Source: PBB1 sp043738425 (GTDB lineage: Bacteria > Pseudomonadota > Gammaproteobacteria > Burkholderiales > Burkholderiaceae_C). Taken from it: DNA of 64,000 bases. This document shows, piece after piece, positions 42,377-51,984 of this stretch. How positions within the stretch are numbered: the stretch's first letter is position 1; each line of letters begins with the position of its first letter. The position numbers were made by a program, and so were the translations under genes. The notes beneath the pieces are model-generated. The model was not told the DNA's origin and did not search any database. It saw nothing but the letters and a program-made list of their open reading frames with translations. The stretch covers positions 62,001 through 126,000 of the forward strand of contig JAYUGJ010000071.1 of NCBI GenBank assembly GCA_043738425.1, in the 5' to 3' direction.

Positions 42377-43024
42377 CTACTGCAGCGACCCCTTGAACGC
42401 TGCGGGCATCGGAATCGCCATCACCTCGATGCCTTCGTCTTGCAGTGCAGCTGCTTCGTCGGCGGTGGTGGTGCCGCGTATGGCGCGGTCACTGGCTTCG
42501 CCGTAGTGGATGCGGCGTGCTTCCTCAGCGAACTGGGTACCGACGTCATCGGTGTTGTCGATGACATGCCGCACGGCGCGCAGCCACGCGGATTGCAGCG
42601 TGCGGGATTCGACGCCAGACGATGCGGCGTGGGCCGATTCGGCGCGTGGGCTGCGGTCGACTACCGAGTCGCTTGACGCTGCGCTTGCTGTTGGGCTTGC
42701 CGCATCTCTTGTCGCATCCCTTGCCATTTTGTTTGCCGCCCTGCTTGCGGTTTCGCCCGCGATTGCATCCACCGCGCCGGCCGGCACTGCCGTTTCTGCA
42801 GTCGACTCGGCCGCCGCCCGTTCACGCGCTTCACGCGGTGCCGTCATGGCCCGCGCCGATGCGCTCCACACATGCGGTGCCGACGGCATGCGGCGCACGG
42901 TGTGATTGCCACACAGGGGGCACACCAGCAGGCCACCTTCGGTCTGACTCAGGTAGTCGGCCTCGGATGTGAACCAGCCTTCAAAGCAGTGCTCAGCAGC
43001 GCAGCGCAGGTTTAAAACTTTCAT
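42377..43024 (-). CDS. DUF1178 family protein
   Basis: The 215-residue protein starts MKVLNLRCAAEHCFEGWF and has CPLCGNHTVRRMPSAPHV, a DUF1178 hallmark with four Cys in two pairs that suggest a zinc ribbon. The C-terminus AEEARRIHYGEASDRAIRGTTTADEAAAL...GIEVMAIPMP is also conserved. Between them (about 60-130) lies a long Ala/Ser/Arg-rich insertion (ASRAANKMARDATRDAASPTASAAS), longer than I would expect. Function is unknown. DUF1178 and NUDIX genes commonly trail the nuo operon in Burkholderiales, as here. Confidence 0.9.
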   Translation of the reverse strand: MKVLNLRCAAEHCFEGWFTSEADYLSQTEGGLLVCPLCGNHTVRRMPSAPHVWSASARAMTAPREARERAAAESTAETAVPAGAVDAIAGETASRAANKMARDATRDAASPTASAASSDSVVDRSPRAESAHAASSGVESRTLQSAWLRAVRHVIDNTDDVGTQFAEEARRIHYGEASDRAIRGTTTADEAAALQDEGIEVMAIPMPAAFKGSLQ

Positions 43025-43171
43025 CGGAGAATTATTGATGCGGCTGAACGGCTGCGCGTCGCGCGCGGGCTGGTGTTTGTGCCACGCACCACGCTTGCCG
43101 ACGGATCACTGAGTCGATTTGCCGACGCCCTCGCCCTCGCCAAAACGCTGCTCACGCTGCGCGCTCGTGCG

Positions 43172-43762
43172 TCAATCGCCAGAGCGCGTCCACACCAGCG
43201 GCCAGCGGCCTGCGCGCCAATGGCGCAGCCACAACATGCCGACCAGTGTTTTTGCATCGGTGAGCGTGCCGGCACAGGCAGCAGCCTCCAACTCGTCGAG
43301 CGTGGCACTGGCAACGTCGACAAACTCACCTTCGTCGAGCTGCGGCGTGCCCGCGGTCAGGCCGCGCGCAAACCACACCTCGATGCCTTCAGTGGAATAC
43401 GCCATCGCGTTGTGCAGCAGCCCGGCGCGGGCCCATTCGCAAGCGCGGTAGCCGGTTTCTTCGGCCAGCTCGCGCACGGCGCAAACCAGCGGCGCTTCAC
43501 CCGCGTCGATCTTGCCGGCTGGAAACTCCAGCATGACCCGGCCGACCGGATAACGAAACTGCCGCTCGACAACGATGCGGCCATCGTCGTGCAGCGGCAC
43601 GATCATCACCGCGCCGGGGTGGACGATGTATTCGCGCGTGGCGGTGGCACCGTTCGGCAGGCGCACCAAATCGCGCCGCACATCGAGAAAGTGACCGCGG
43701 TAAACCTGCTCAGTGTCGATCTGCACTTCGCGCAGGTGTGCGTCGCCCGGGGTGTTGCTCAA
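43172..43762 (-). CDS. NUDIX hydrolase (ADP-ribose pyrophosphatase-like)
   Basis: The 196-residue protein has a full Nudix box, GKIDAGEAPLVCAVRELAEETGYR, whose REx2EE glutamates bind the metal used to cleave a nucleoside diphosphate linked to another moiety. EFPAGKIDAGE and the overall layout resemble the ADP-ribose pyrophosphatase (NudF) group. It lies on the nuo strand about 170 bases after nuoN. Its removal of ADP-ribose would fit a role linked to NAD turnover, but the exact substrate is inferred, not shown. Confidence 0.92.
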   Translation of the reverse strand: MSNTPGDAHLREVQIDTEQVYRGHFLDVRRDLVRLPNGATATREYIVHPGAVMIVPLHDDGRIVVERQFRYPVGRVMLEFPAGKIDAGEAPLVCAVRELAEETGYRACEWARAGLLHNAMAYSTEGIEVWFARGLTAGTPQLDEGEFVDVASATLDELEAAACAGTLTDAKTLVGMLWLRHWRAGRWPLVWTRSGD

Positions 43763-43934
43763 CCGCGTGGCCTCAAAGCGTGAACGTTTTTCGGGCGCGC
43801 CCGGGCGACGTGTCGAAGGACGGTCGGCCTAGGCGCAAAGCACCGCCGTAGCTTGGGCTATGGCGCACATTTGCAACGACGGGCGGGCGTTTTTCGGCAT
43901 GGTGAGCAAACATGAACGACAGACTCTCACGCGC
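43763..43934 (-). other. nuoN-NUDIX spacer with an unexplained conserved-looking block
   Basis: Where many Burkholderiales carry a DUF2818 gene between nuoN and NUDIX, these 172 bases have none. They contain a GTCGAAGGACGGTC fragment resembling the REP-like family, and a perfect GGGCGCGCCC palindrome near 43795. They also contain a block (about 43810-43890) that on the minus strand could encode MPKNARPSLQMCAIAQATAV. I have seen similar strings in unrelated Burkholderiales contexts, so it may be a dispersed repeat; I cannot verify this. Confidence 0.4.
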
Positions 43935-45416
43935 TCAGGTCGTCAGCGCCTTGCCGATCGCGGTAACGCACAACGCCATCAGCCCGCCAGGCAGCAAGCC
44001 GAACAACAACACTGCCGCACCATTGAGCGAAATCAGCGCGCGCACTTCGCCCGAGGCAGTGATCGGCGCGGTTTCGGTCGGCTCATCGAAATACATCACC
44101 TTGACAAGGCGCAGGTAGTAAAAAGCGCCGACGAGCGAGAACACTACGGCGGCCAGTGCCAGGTAGATGTAGCCGTCGACGCCGGTTACCACGATGGCTT
44201 GCAGCACGCTGAACTTGGCGTAAAAACCCACCGTCGGTGGCAAGCCGGCGAGCGAAAACATGAAGATCGCCATCACCCCGGCGTACCAGGGGCTGCGGCG
44301 TGCCAGGCCTTTCAGGTCGTCGATTTTTTCGGACTCGAAACCGGCGCGCGACAGCAGCATCACGATGCCGAACGTGCCCAGGGTCGTCATCACATACGTG
44401 ACCACGTAGAACATTGACGAGCTGTAGCCATTGGCTGCCGACAAAGTGTTGGTCGCGATAACCGTGGGCGTGAGGCCCAGCAGCATGAAGCCCATGTTGG
44501 CAATCGTCGAATAAGCCAGCATGCGCTTGAGGTTGCTTTGCGCAATGGCCGCCAGGTTGCCGATGGCCATGGAGGCGACCGCCAGCACGATCAGCATTTG
44601 CTGCCACTGCTCGGCCATGCCCGACATGCCTTCAACCAGCAGGCGAATGGTGATGGCGAACGCGGCCAGTTTGGGCGCACCACCAATCAACAACGTGACC
44701 GCCGTCGGCGCGCCTTGGTACACATCGGGCACCCACATGTGGAATGGCACCGCGCCGAGCTTGAAACCCAACCCCGCGACGACGAACACCACGCCGAAGA
44801 CCAGCACCGACTTGTTGATTTGGCCGCTGCTGATCGCCTTGAACACTTCACCGATATCGAGTGACCCGGTGGCGCCGTACATCATCGACAGGCCGTACAA
44901 CAAGAAGCCGCTGGCCAGCGCCCCGAGCACGAAGTATTTCATCGCCGCTTCGGTGGCGTTGAGGCTGTCGCGGCGCATCGCGGTCAGCGCATACAGCGAC
45001 AAGCTCATCAGCTCCAGGCCGAGGTAGATCACCAGGAAGTTGTTGGCCGACACCATGGCGCAAATGCCGAGCAGTGAGAACAAACTGAGCGTGAACAACT
45101 CGCCCTTCAGCAGCTCGCGTGTGTCGGCGTAAGGCCGCGCATAGGCCAGCGAAATCATCACCGCAATGCTCGCAAAAAACGCCAGCAGGTTGCCCATCGG
45201 ATCGGCCACCACCATGCGCTGCATCGCGTACACCGACAAGCCTTCGTCGTATTGGTACAGGTACATCAGCGCGACGGCAGCCAACGTGCCCTGCGTCAGC
45301 CAGTAGGTCAGGCGACGTTTCGGATCGATAACCCACAAGTCCACCAGCGCCACCGCACAGGCAGCGAACAGCAAAAACATCTGCGGATAAATCGCCGGCC
45401 AATTCATCGCGTTCAT
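43935..45416 (-). CDS. nuoN: NADH-quinone oxidoreductase subunit N
   Basis: NuoN is a 493-residue antiporter-like membrane subunit of complex I, with about 14 helices and the proton-channel Lys/Glu residues of the family: YLGLELMSLSLYALTAMRRD (Glu), PFHMWVPDVYQGAPTAVTLLIGGAPKLAAF (Lys) and SNLKRMLAYSTIANMG. The ATG at 45416 overlaps the TGA of nuoM (ATGA), so translation is coupled. It is the last nuo gene; NUDIX and DUF1178 follow. Confidence 0.98.
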   Translation of the reverse strand: MNAMNWPAIYPQMFLLFAACAVALVDLWVIDPKRRLTYWLTQGTLAAVALMYLYQYDEGLSVYAMQRMVVADPMGNLLAFFASIAVMISLAYARPYADTRELLKGELFTLSLFSLLGICAMVSANNFLVIYLGLELMSLSLYALTAMRRDSLNATEAAMKYFVLGALASGFLLYGLSMMYGATGSLDIGEVFKAISSGQINKSVLVFGVVFVVAGLGFKLGAVPFHMWVPDVYQGAPTAVTLLIGGAPKLAAFAITIRLLVEGMSGMAEQWQQMLIVLAVASMAIGNLAAIAQSNLKRMLAYSTIANMGFMLLGLTPTVIATNTLSAANGYSSSMFYVVTYVMTTLGTFGIVMLLSRAGFESEKIDDLKGLARRSPWYAGVMAIFMFSLAGLPPTVGFYAKFSVLQAIVVTGVDGYIYLALAAVVFSLVGAFYYLRLVKVMYFDEPTETAPITASGEVRALISLNGAAVLLFGLLPGGLMALCVTAIGKALTT

Positions 45417-46999
45417 GGGGTGCCTTCCTGCGGCAAATTCAGCTTGGGCACGGTGACGTGGGGCGGCGTAAACGCAGACGCAACTCCCGCGTGCGGGTTC
45501 AACCCGGCCATGCCGAACATCGTCGGGTTCAATTTAGAAACGGCTGCATGCTTTAGCAAAGCGGTGACCGACACGTGCATCACATCGGTGAATGGTTTGG
45601 GGTACACGCCCATCCACAACACGGCGGCGGTGAGCACCGTAAATATCAGCGTTTCGCGCGAGTTCAAATCAGCCAACTCGGCCACGTGGTGGTTGGCCAC
45701 TTTGCCGAAGTACACCCGCTTGACCATCCACAGCGTGTAGGCCGCGCCGAACACCAACGCGGTGGCTGCCAACGCACCCAACCACAAGTTCACCTTGATG
45801 GCACCCAAGATGACCATCCATTCGCCGACAAAACCGGCGGTGCCAGGCAAGCCGCAATTGGCCATCGCGAAGAACACCGCAAACGCAGTGAACACCGGCA
45901 TCGTGTTGACGACGCCGCCGTAGCTTGCGATTTCACGCGAATGCACCCGGTCGTAGAGCACGCCGATGCACAAGAACATCGCACCCGACACGAAGCCGTG
46001 CGAAATCATTTGCACCAATGCGCCCGAGGTACCAATTTCATTGAACAGAAAAAAGCCCAGCGTGACGAACCCCATGTGCGCGATAGATGAGTAGGCGACC
46101 AGCTTTTTCATGTCTTGCTGCACCAGCGCCACCAGACCGATGTAGACCACCGCGATCAGCGACAGCGCGATCACAAACCAGGCGTACTCATGCGACGCGT
46201 CGGGCGTGATGGGCAGCGAAAAGCGCAAGAAACCGTAGCCGCCCAACTTCAGCATGATTGCGGCCAGCACCACCGATCCGCCGGTGGGTGCCTCCACGTG
46301 GGCGTCGGGCAACCAGGTGTGTACCGGCCACATCGGCACCTTGACCGCGAACGCTGCGAAGAAGGCAAAAAACAGCGGCACTTGCGCCGACATCGGCAGC
46401 GGCAACTGGTGCCAGGTCTGTAGATCGAAGCTGCCGCCCGACTTGAAGTACAGGTACATCAGCGCGATCAGCATCAACAGCGAGCCGGCCAGCGTGTACA
46501 AGAAAAACTTGAATGCCGCGTAGACCCGGCGCGGCCCACCCCACACGCCGATGATGATGTACATCGGTATCAGCGTGGCTTCGAAAAACACGTAGAACAA
46601 CAACCCGTCGAGCGAAGCAAACACACCGATCAAGATGCCCGACAGGATCAAAAAAGCACCCATGTACTGGTTCACACGCTCGGTGATTACCTCCCAACCG
46701 GCCACCACCACCACGATGGTGATGAACGAGGTGAGCAGCACGAACCACACCGAGATGCCGTCGACGCCCAGGTGATAGCGCACGTTGAAGCGGTCGATCC
46801 AGGCAACGCTTTCGACGTATTGCATCTGCGCCGTGCCGATATCGAAACCGGCAATCAGCGGCAGCGTGACCGCAAACGATGCAATCGATGCCACGAGCGC
46901 CAACCAACGTGCGGTGGTGGCCTGGTCTTCACGGCCCAACGCCAGCAGCGCCGCGCCCGAAAAAATTGGCAACCAAATGGCCAGGCTCAATAAACCCAT
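45413..46999 (-). CDS. nuoM: NADH-quinone oxidoreductase subunit M
   Basis: NuoM is a 528-residue antiporter-like proton-pumping subunit. Key motifs are FFEATLIPMYIIIGVWGG (the conserved Glu of helix 5), KVPMWPVHTWLPDAHVEAPTGGSVVLAAIMLKLGGYG and QQDMKKLVAYSSIAHMG. It lies 51 bases after nuoL and overlaps nuoN by 4 bases. A GTGCCAGGTCTGTAG word (46409-46423) is read as Leu-Gln-Thr-Trp with a rare CTA codon (DLQTWHQL). Confidence 0.98.
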   Translation of the reverse strand: MGLLSLAIWLPIFSGAALLALGREDQATTARWLALVASIASFAVTLPLIAGFDIGTAQMQYVESVAWIDRFNVRYHLGVDGISVWFVLLTSFITIVVVVAGWEVITERVNQYMGAFLILSGILIGVFASLDGLLFYVFFEATLIPMYIIIGVWGGPRRVYAAFKFFLYTLAGSLLMLIALMYLYFKSGGSFDLQTWHQLPLPMSAQVPLFFAFFAAFAVKVPMWPVHTWLPDAHVEAPTGGSVVLAAIMLKLGGYGFLRFSLPITPDASHEYAWFVIALSLIAVVYIGLVALVQQDMKKLVAYSSIAHMGFVTLGFFLFNEIGTSGALVQMISHGFVSGAMFLCIGVLYDRVHSREIASYGGVVNTMPVFTAFAVFFAMANCGLPGTAGFVGEWMVILGAIKVNLWLGALAATALVFGAAYTLWMVKRVYFGKVANHHVAELADLNSRETLIFTVLTAAVLWMGVYPKPFTDVMHVSVTALLKHAAVSKLNPTMFGMAGLNPHAGVASAFTPPHVTVPKLNLPQEGTP

Positions 47000-47050
47000 G
47001 TTCTTTTTCTCTTTGTGCGTTGCTTCGGAATCCGTGACCTGCGCGGGCGC

Positions 47051-49225
47051 TCAGCGGCCCAACAGGTTGCCCAGATAGGGCCACAGCTGCCAAGTCATCA
47101 ATCCCATCAGACCCAGGATCATCACCAACGCGTACCAATACAAATAGCCGGTTTGCAGCCGACGCACGATGCCGGACAAGCCACCGACGGCGCTGGCCGA
47201 GCCATCGATCAACGCACCGTCGATGAACGCCACGTCACCGCCTTTCCACAAACCGCGGCCCAGCAAGCGGGCACCAGCCGACAACACATATTCGTTGAAC
47301 CAGTCGAGGTAGTACTTGTTTTCGAGCAACGTGACGATGGGCGCGAAGGTGCGCGCAAACCACGCCGGTATGGCCGGCTTCACGCAATAGAAAACATAGG
47401 CAGTGGCGACGCCGGCCAGCGCCAGCACGAACGGCAACGACGTCAACGCATGCAGCGCCATCGACCACGCGCCGTGGAATTCATGCGCCAGTTCCTCCAT
47501 CGCGGGATGGCGTTCGGCGTTGATGAAGACCGAGTCTTTGAACAAATCGCCGAACAGCAAGAAATCGATCGTCAGATAGCCGATGAAGACCGACGGAATC
47601 GCCAGCAGCACCAGCGGCAGCGTGACCACCCACGGAGATTCATGCGGTGTGTGATCGTGGTGATGATCGTGTCCGTGATCAGCTGCGTGTGCGCCGGCGT
47701 GTGCGTCGGCGTGTACTTGGGTGCGTCCGTTCACCTGCGCGGCCGCAGGCACCTGGCCATGGGCGCCGGGTGCACCGTGCGCGGCGCCGGCGTCATCGGC
47801 ATCTGCATCTGCGGCACCGTGCGCGTCGTGCGCCGCTTCTGGCGGATACGGCTTGTCGTGAAACCGCTCGCTGCCGTGGAACACCAAAAAGTACATGCGG
47901 AACGAATAGAACGCGGTGACGAACACGCCCGCGATCACTGCAAAGTAGGCGAACCCCGAGCCCCACAAGTGGCTGGCGTGCACCGCCTCGATGATGCTGT
48001 CTTTCGAATAAAACCCCGAAAAAAGCGGCGTGCCGATCAGCGCCAATGAACCGAGCAGCGAGGTCAACCAGGTGATCGGCATGTACTTGCGCAGACCACC
48101 CATGTTGCGGATGTCCTGGTCATGGTGCATGCCGATGATCACCGAGCCAGCTGCCAGAAACAGCAGCGCCTTGAAGAACGCGTGGGTCATCAGGTGGAAC
48201 ACCGCGACCGAATACGCCGACGCACCGAGGGCCACCGTCATGTAGCCGAGCTGTGACAGCGTCGAATACGCGACCACGCGCTTGATGTCGTTTTGGATGA
48301 TGCCGAGAAAGCCCATGAACAGCGCAGTGATGGCACCGATCACCATGACCACGCTGAGCGCGGTGTCCGACAGCTCGAACAGCGGGCTCATGCGGGTCAC
48401 CATGAAGATGCCGGCGGTGACCATCGTGGCCGCGTGAATCAGCGCCGAAATGGGCGTCGGGCCTTCCATCGAATCGGGCAGCCACACATGCAACGGGAAC
48501 TGCGCACTCTTGCCCATGGCACCAATGAACAGGCAAATACACACCACCGTTATCAGCATCCACTCGGTGCCTGGCAGTGTTAACTTGGCCAACGCGTCGG
48601 CCTTGGCAAACGCTTCGGTGTAGTTCAAGGTGTCGGCATGCGCGACGATCAATCCGATGCCCAGAATGAAGCCGAAGTCACCGACGCGGTTGACCAAAAA
48701 CGCCTTCATGTTGGCGGCGATGGCGGTCGGCTTGGTGTAATAAAAACCGATCAACAGATACGACACCAGACCCACCGCTTCCCAGCCGAAAAACAGCTGC
48801 AGCATGTTGTTGCTCATGACCAGCATCAGCATGGAAAAAGTGAACAGCGAGATGTAGCTGAAAAAGCGCTGGTAACCGTCTTCTTCGGCCATGTAGCCGA
48901 TGGTGTAGATGTGCACCATCAGCGATACGAAGGTGACCACGCACATCATCATTGCGGTCAGGCCGTCGATGAGGAAACCGACCTCCATCTTCAACGCACC
49001 AAGCTGCATCCATTCATAGACGGTGGCGTTGTAGTGCGCGCCGTCGTAGACGACCGCTTTCAGCGTGTAGGCCGACAACACAAAGGCAATAAACACGCCC
49101 ACGATCGTGACCATGTGCGCGCCGCGGCGACCCACCTGCCTGCCGAACAAACCGGCCACGATGGAACCGACCAGTGGTGCCAACGGCACCGCCAACAGCA
49201 AGGTTTGAGAAAGTTGTGCGGACAT
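47051..49225 (-). CDS. nuoL: NADH-quinone oxidoreductase subunit L
   Basis: NuoL is the 724-residue distal antiporter-like subunit with its long amphipathic lateral helix at the C-terminus. Motifs include LQLFFGWEAVGLVSYLLIGFYY, KSAQFPLHVWLPDSMEGPTPISALIHAATMVTAG and NDIKRVVAYSTLSQLGYM. A soluble loop (about residues 460-530) is strongly enriched in His, Asp and Ala (HADAHAGAHAADHGHDHHHD), encoded by 47636-47846. Loops of variable length occur here in other species, and this one is long and potentially metal-binding. The gene lies 41 bases after nuoK. Confidence 0.97.
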   Translation of the reverse strand: MSAQLSQTLLLAVPLAPLVGSIVAGLFGRQVGRRGAHMVTIVGVFIAFVLSAYTLKAVVYDGAHYNATVYEWMQLGALKMEVGFLIDGLTAMMMCVVTFVSLMVHIYTIGYMAEEDGYQRFFSYISLFTFSMLMLVMSNNMLQLFFGWEAVGLVSYLLIGFYYTKPTAIAANMKAFLVNRVGDFGFILGIGLIVAHADTLNYTEAFAKADALAKLTLPGTEWMLITVVCICLFIGAMGKSAQFPLHVWLPDSMEGPTPISALIHAATMVTAGIFMVTRMSPLFELSDTALSVVMVIGAITALFMGFLGIIQNDIKRVVAYSTLSQLGYMTVALGASAYSVAVFHLMTHAFFKALLFLAAGSVIIGMHHDQDIRNMGGLRKYMPITWLTSLLGSLALIGTPLFSGFYSKDSIIEAVHASHLWGSGFAYFAVIAGVFVTAFYSFRMYFLVFHGSERFHDKPYPPEAAHDAHGAADADADDAGAAHGAPGAHGQVPAAAQVNGRTQVHADAHAGAHAADHGHDHHHDHTPHESPWVVTLPLVLLAIPSVFIGYLTIDFLLFGDLFKDSVFINAERHPAMEELAHEFHGAWSMALHALTSLPFVLALAGVATAYVFYCVKPAIPAWFARTFAPIVTLLENKYYLDWFNEYVLSAGARLLGRGLWKGGDVAFIDGALIDGSASAVGGLSGIVRRLQTGYLYWYALVMILGLMGLMTWQLWPYLGNLLGR

Positions 49226-49266
49226 GGCGGGTACGGGCTGGCGTGGTGGGTGGTGGTGTGGTGCGA

Positions 49267-49593
49267 TCAGCCTTTGAGGCTGTCCAACTCATCCACATTG
49301 ATCGAAGCACGGTTGCGGAACAAGACCACCAAAATCGCCAAACCGATCGCCGACTCGGCCGCCGCGACGGTGAGGATGAAGAACACGAACACCTGCCCCG
49401 CCATGTCGCCGAGGTAATGCGAGAACGCGACGAAGTTCAGGTTCACCGCGAGCAGCATCAACTCGATCGCCATCAACAGCACGATCAAGTTCTTGCGATT
49501 CAAAAAGATGCCGATAACCGACAGCGCAAACAAAATCGCGCCGACCGATAGAAAGTGACCGAGGGTGATCGGTCCGGACCACAAGGCGCTCAT
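49267..49593 (-). CDS. nuoK: NADH-quinone oxidoreductase subunit K
   Basis: NuoK is a 108-residue subunit with three membrane helices. The conserved membrane glutamates lie in LLMAIELMLLAVNLNFVAF and LTVAAAESAIGLAILVVLFRNR, part of the hydrophilic axis that couples quinone reduction to proton pumping. The ATG at 49593 overlaps the TGA of nuoJ (ATGA). Confidence 0.98.
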   Translation of the reverse strand: MSALWSGPITLGHFLSVGAILFALSVIGIFLNRKNLIVLLMAIELMLLAVNLNFVAFSHYLGDMAGQVFVFFILTVAAAESAIGLAILVVLFRNRASINVDELDSLKG

Positions 49594-50225
49594 GGCTGTT
49601 CTCCGGCAACGGGCGGCGAATCGTTGCGCTCGACCGTCGGTTTCATTTTCACCAGGCGCACGCGGTCGACCTTCTTCGCTTTGACCTGCTCGGACGCGTC
49701 GGTGTGTTTAGTGTCTTTGCGCTTGCGCAGCGTCAATGCGATGGCGGCGATGATGGCCACCAACAGCAACACGGCCGCAATTTGCAGCGGGTACAGGTAG
49801 TGGGTGTAGATCTCGATGCCCAGCATCTTGGTGTTGCCCAGCTTCAAGTCGGCAGCATCGGGCGTGGGCGCAGTCGGCAGGTTGAAACCGGGAATCAGCA
49901 CCGCGGCCATCTCAAGCGCAATGACGCAGCCGACCAAACCGGCGACCGGCGCATGCGTCCAAAAACCGGCGCGCAGCGTGTCGGGGTTGATGTCCAGCAT
50001 CATCACAACGAACAAAAACAGCACCATCACTGCGCCGACGTACACCAGGATCAGCGCGATGGCCAGGAACTCAGCGCGCAGCAGCGTCCACACGCACGAC
50101 GCCGAGAAAAAAGCCAACACCAAATACAGCGCGGCGTTGACCGGACTGCGCGCCGTGATGACGCGCAAACCTGCGAACAGCATCACCGCAGAGAACAAGT
50201 AGAAAAGCGCAGGGGTTGTGGTCAT
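49590..50225 (-). CDS. nuoJ: NADH-quinone oxidoreductase subunit J
   Basis: NuoJ is a 211-residue subunit with five membrane helices (ALFYLFSAVMLFAGLRVITARSPVNAALYLVL; VYVGAVMVLFLFVVMMLD, including the conserved helix 3 region). The C-terminal ~40 residues are a charged cytoplasmic tail rich in Lys and Arg. It follows nuoI after about 136 bases, the longest gap in the operon, which contains no gene I can support. Confidence 0.97.
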   Translation of the reverse strand: MTTTPALFYLFSAVMLFAGLRVITARSPVNAALYLVLAFFSASCVWTLLRAEFLAIALILVYVGAVMVLFLFVVMMLDINPDTLRAGFWTHAPVAGLVGCVIALEMAAVLIPGFNLPTAPTPDAADLKLGNTKMLGIEIYTHYLYPLQIAAVLLLVAIIAAIALTLRKRKDTKHTDASEQVKAKKVDRVRLVKMKPTVERNDSPPVAGEQP

Positions 50226-50361
50226 GGTATTTTTTTAACTCGTCCGTATTCGCCGTGTTCGCCGAGCGCGGCACCGACGACTCGTGGGCTGAGTCGCAGG
50301 CAGCGTGGTGGGCAAACAGGCGAGCGGCACTCGCGGGGGAGGACACCAGAACGGCGTGGCC

Positions 50362-50859
50362 TCAGCGGTATCGAGCGTCAGCTTCTTTGTTGGCTGCGAT
50401 TTCGGGTTCGTAGCGGTCGCCGACCGCCAGCAACATGTCTTTGGTGAAATACAGGTCACCGCGTTTTTCGCCGTGATATTCGAAGATGTGGGTTTCAACG
50501 ATCGAGTCGACCGGGCAGCTTTCTTCGCAGAACCCACAAAAGATGCATTTGGTCAAATCGATGTCGTAGCGGGTGGTGCGGCGCGAACCGTCGTCTCGCA
50601 CTTCCGATTCGATGGTGATCGCCATCGCCGGGCATACCGCTTCGCACAACTTGCAGGCGATACAGCGTTCTTCGCCGTTCTCATAACGGCGCAGTGCGTG
50701 CAAACCTCGAAAGCGCGGGCTTTGCGGGGTTTTTTCTTCGGGAAATTGCACCGTGATCTTGCGCTGAAAAAAGTGGCGACCGGTCAGCTTGAAGCCTTTC
50801 AGCAGCTCGAGCAGCAAGAAGCTGGAGACGAAGTCTTTGATCGGTGTGGCAACGCTCAT
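50362..50859 (-). CDS. nuoI: NADH-quinone oxidoreductase subunit I
   Basis: NuoI is a 165-residue ferredoxin-like subunit with two 4Fe-4S clusters (N6a and N6b), bound by CIACKLCEAVCP and CIFCGFCEESCP. It relays electrons from NuoG towards NuoB. The ATG at 50859 is preferred over a GTG one codon upstream because AAGGAGG lies 5 bases before it, one of the best ribosome sites in the operon. The gene starts 10 bases after nuoH. Confidence 0.98.
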   Translation of the reverse strand: MSVATPIKDFVSSFLLLELLKGFKLTGRHFFQRKITVQFPEEKTPQSPRFRGLHALRRYENGEERCIACKLCEAVCPAMAITIESEVRDDGSRRTTRYDIDLTKCIFCGFCEESCPVDSIVETHIFEYHGEKRGDLYFTKDMLLAVGDRYEPEIAANKEADARYR

Positions 50860-50869
50860 CACGGCCTCC

Positions 50870-51976
50870 TTAGTTCCAGATGTTCCACGGCGACTGGATC
50901 CACAGCCCCACCACTACCAGCCACACCAGCGTCAGCGGAATGAAAATCTTCCAGCCCAAACGCATGATTTGGTCGTAGCGGTAGCGCGGAAAACTGGCGC
51001 GCACCCACAGGAACAAGGTGCAGATCACGAACGTTTTGGCGAACAACCAAAACCAGTTCCACAACCACATCGACTGCACGATCCAGTCGGGCGTGGTCAG
51101 ACCGAACGCAGCGAAAGAAATCGGCGACAACCAGCCACCAAGAAACATGACGCAGGCCAGCGTCGACACCAAAATAATGTTCGCGTATTCGGCCAAAAAG
51201 AACATGGCGAACGCCATGCCCGAGTACTCAACCATGTGCCCGGCGACGATTTCGGATTCGCCTTCGACCACGTCGAACGGATGGCGGTTCGTCTCGGCGA
51301 TGCCGGCAATCACGTAGACCACAAAAATAGGGAACAGCGGCAACCAATTCCAGCTCAACAGCGACACGCCGTGCGCTGCAAACCAGCCGCGGCCTTGCTG
51401 CTGCACGATGTCGGTCATGTTCAAGCTGGCCGACACCATCAGCACCACCACCAGGCAAAAGCCCATCGCGATTTCGTAGCTGACCATTTGCGCCGATGCG
51501 CGCAGCGCACCCAGAAATGCATATTTCGAGTTCGACGCCCAGCCCGCGATGATGACGCCGTAGACCTCCATCGAGGTGATGGCCATCAGGAACAACAAGC
51601 CGGCGTTGATGTTGGCCAGCGCCGCATCCGGCCCGAAAGGCACCACCGCCCACGCCGCCAGCGCCGGCATGATCGTCATCACCGGGCCCAGAAAAAACAA
51701 GCCCTTGTTGGCCGCGGTCGGCACGATGATTTCTTTGAACATCAGCTTGACCGCGTCGGCGATCGGCTGCAACAAACCCAACGGGCCGACACGGTTCGGG
51801 CCCGGTCGCACCTGCGTCCACGCGATGGCCTTGCGCTCCCACAACGTGAGGTAGGCCACGCACAACATCAGCGGCACCACCAGCGCGACGATCTTGATCA
51901 GACTCCAGGCGAACGGCCAGGCGCTGCCCAGCACCGAGCCGCCGAAGGTGTTGACGCTTTCCAGGCTCTCAACCAT
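50870..51976 (-). CDS. nuoH: NADH-quinone oxidoreductase subunit H
   Basis: NuoH is a 368-residue membrane subunit that forms the quinone-access channel with NuoB and NuoD. Eight helices are predicted. Conserved sequences include RPGPNRVGPLGLLQPIADAVKL, AETNRHPFDVVEGESEIVAGHMVEYSGMAF and RYRYDQIMRLGWK. The start codon is 8 bases after nuoG. Nothing is unusual. Confidence 0.98.
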   Translation of the reverse strand: MVESLESVNTFGGSVLGSAWPFAWSLIKIVALVVPLMLCVAYLTLWERKAIAWTQVRPGPNRVGPLGLLQPIADAVKLMFKEIIVPTAANKGLFFLGPVMTIMPALAAWAVVPFGPDAALANINAGLLFLMAITSMEVYGVIIAGWASNSKYAFLGALRASAQMVSYEIAMGFCLVVVLMVSASLNMTDIVQQQGRGWFAAHGVSLLSWNWLPLFPIFVVYVIAGIAETNRHPFDVVEGESEIVAGHMVEYSGMAFAMFFLAEYANIILVSTLACVMFLGGWLSPISFAAFGLTTPDWIVQSMWLWNWFWLFAKTFVICTLFLWVRASFPRYRYDQIMRLGWKIFIPLTLVWLVVVGLWIQSPWNIWN

Positions 51977-51984
51977 GTGCGACC

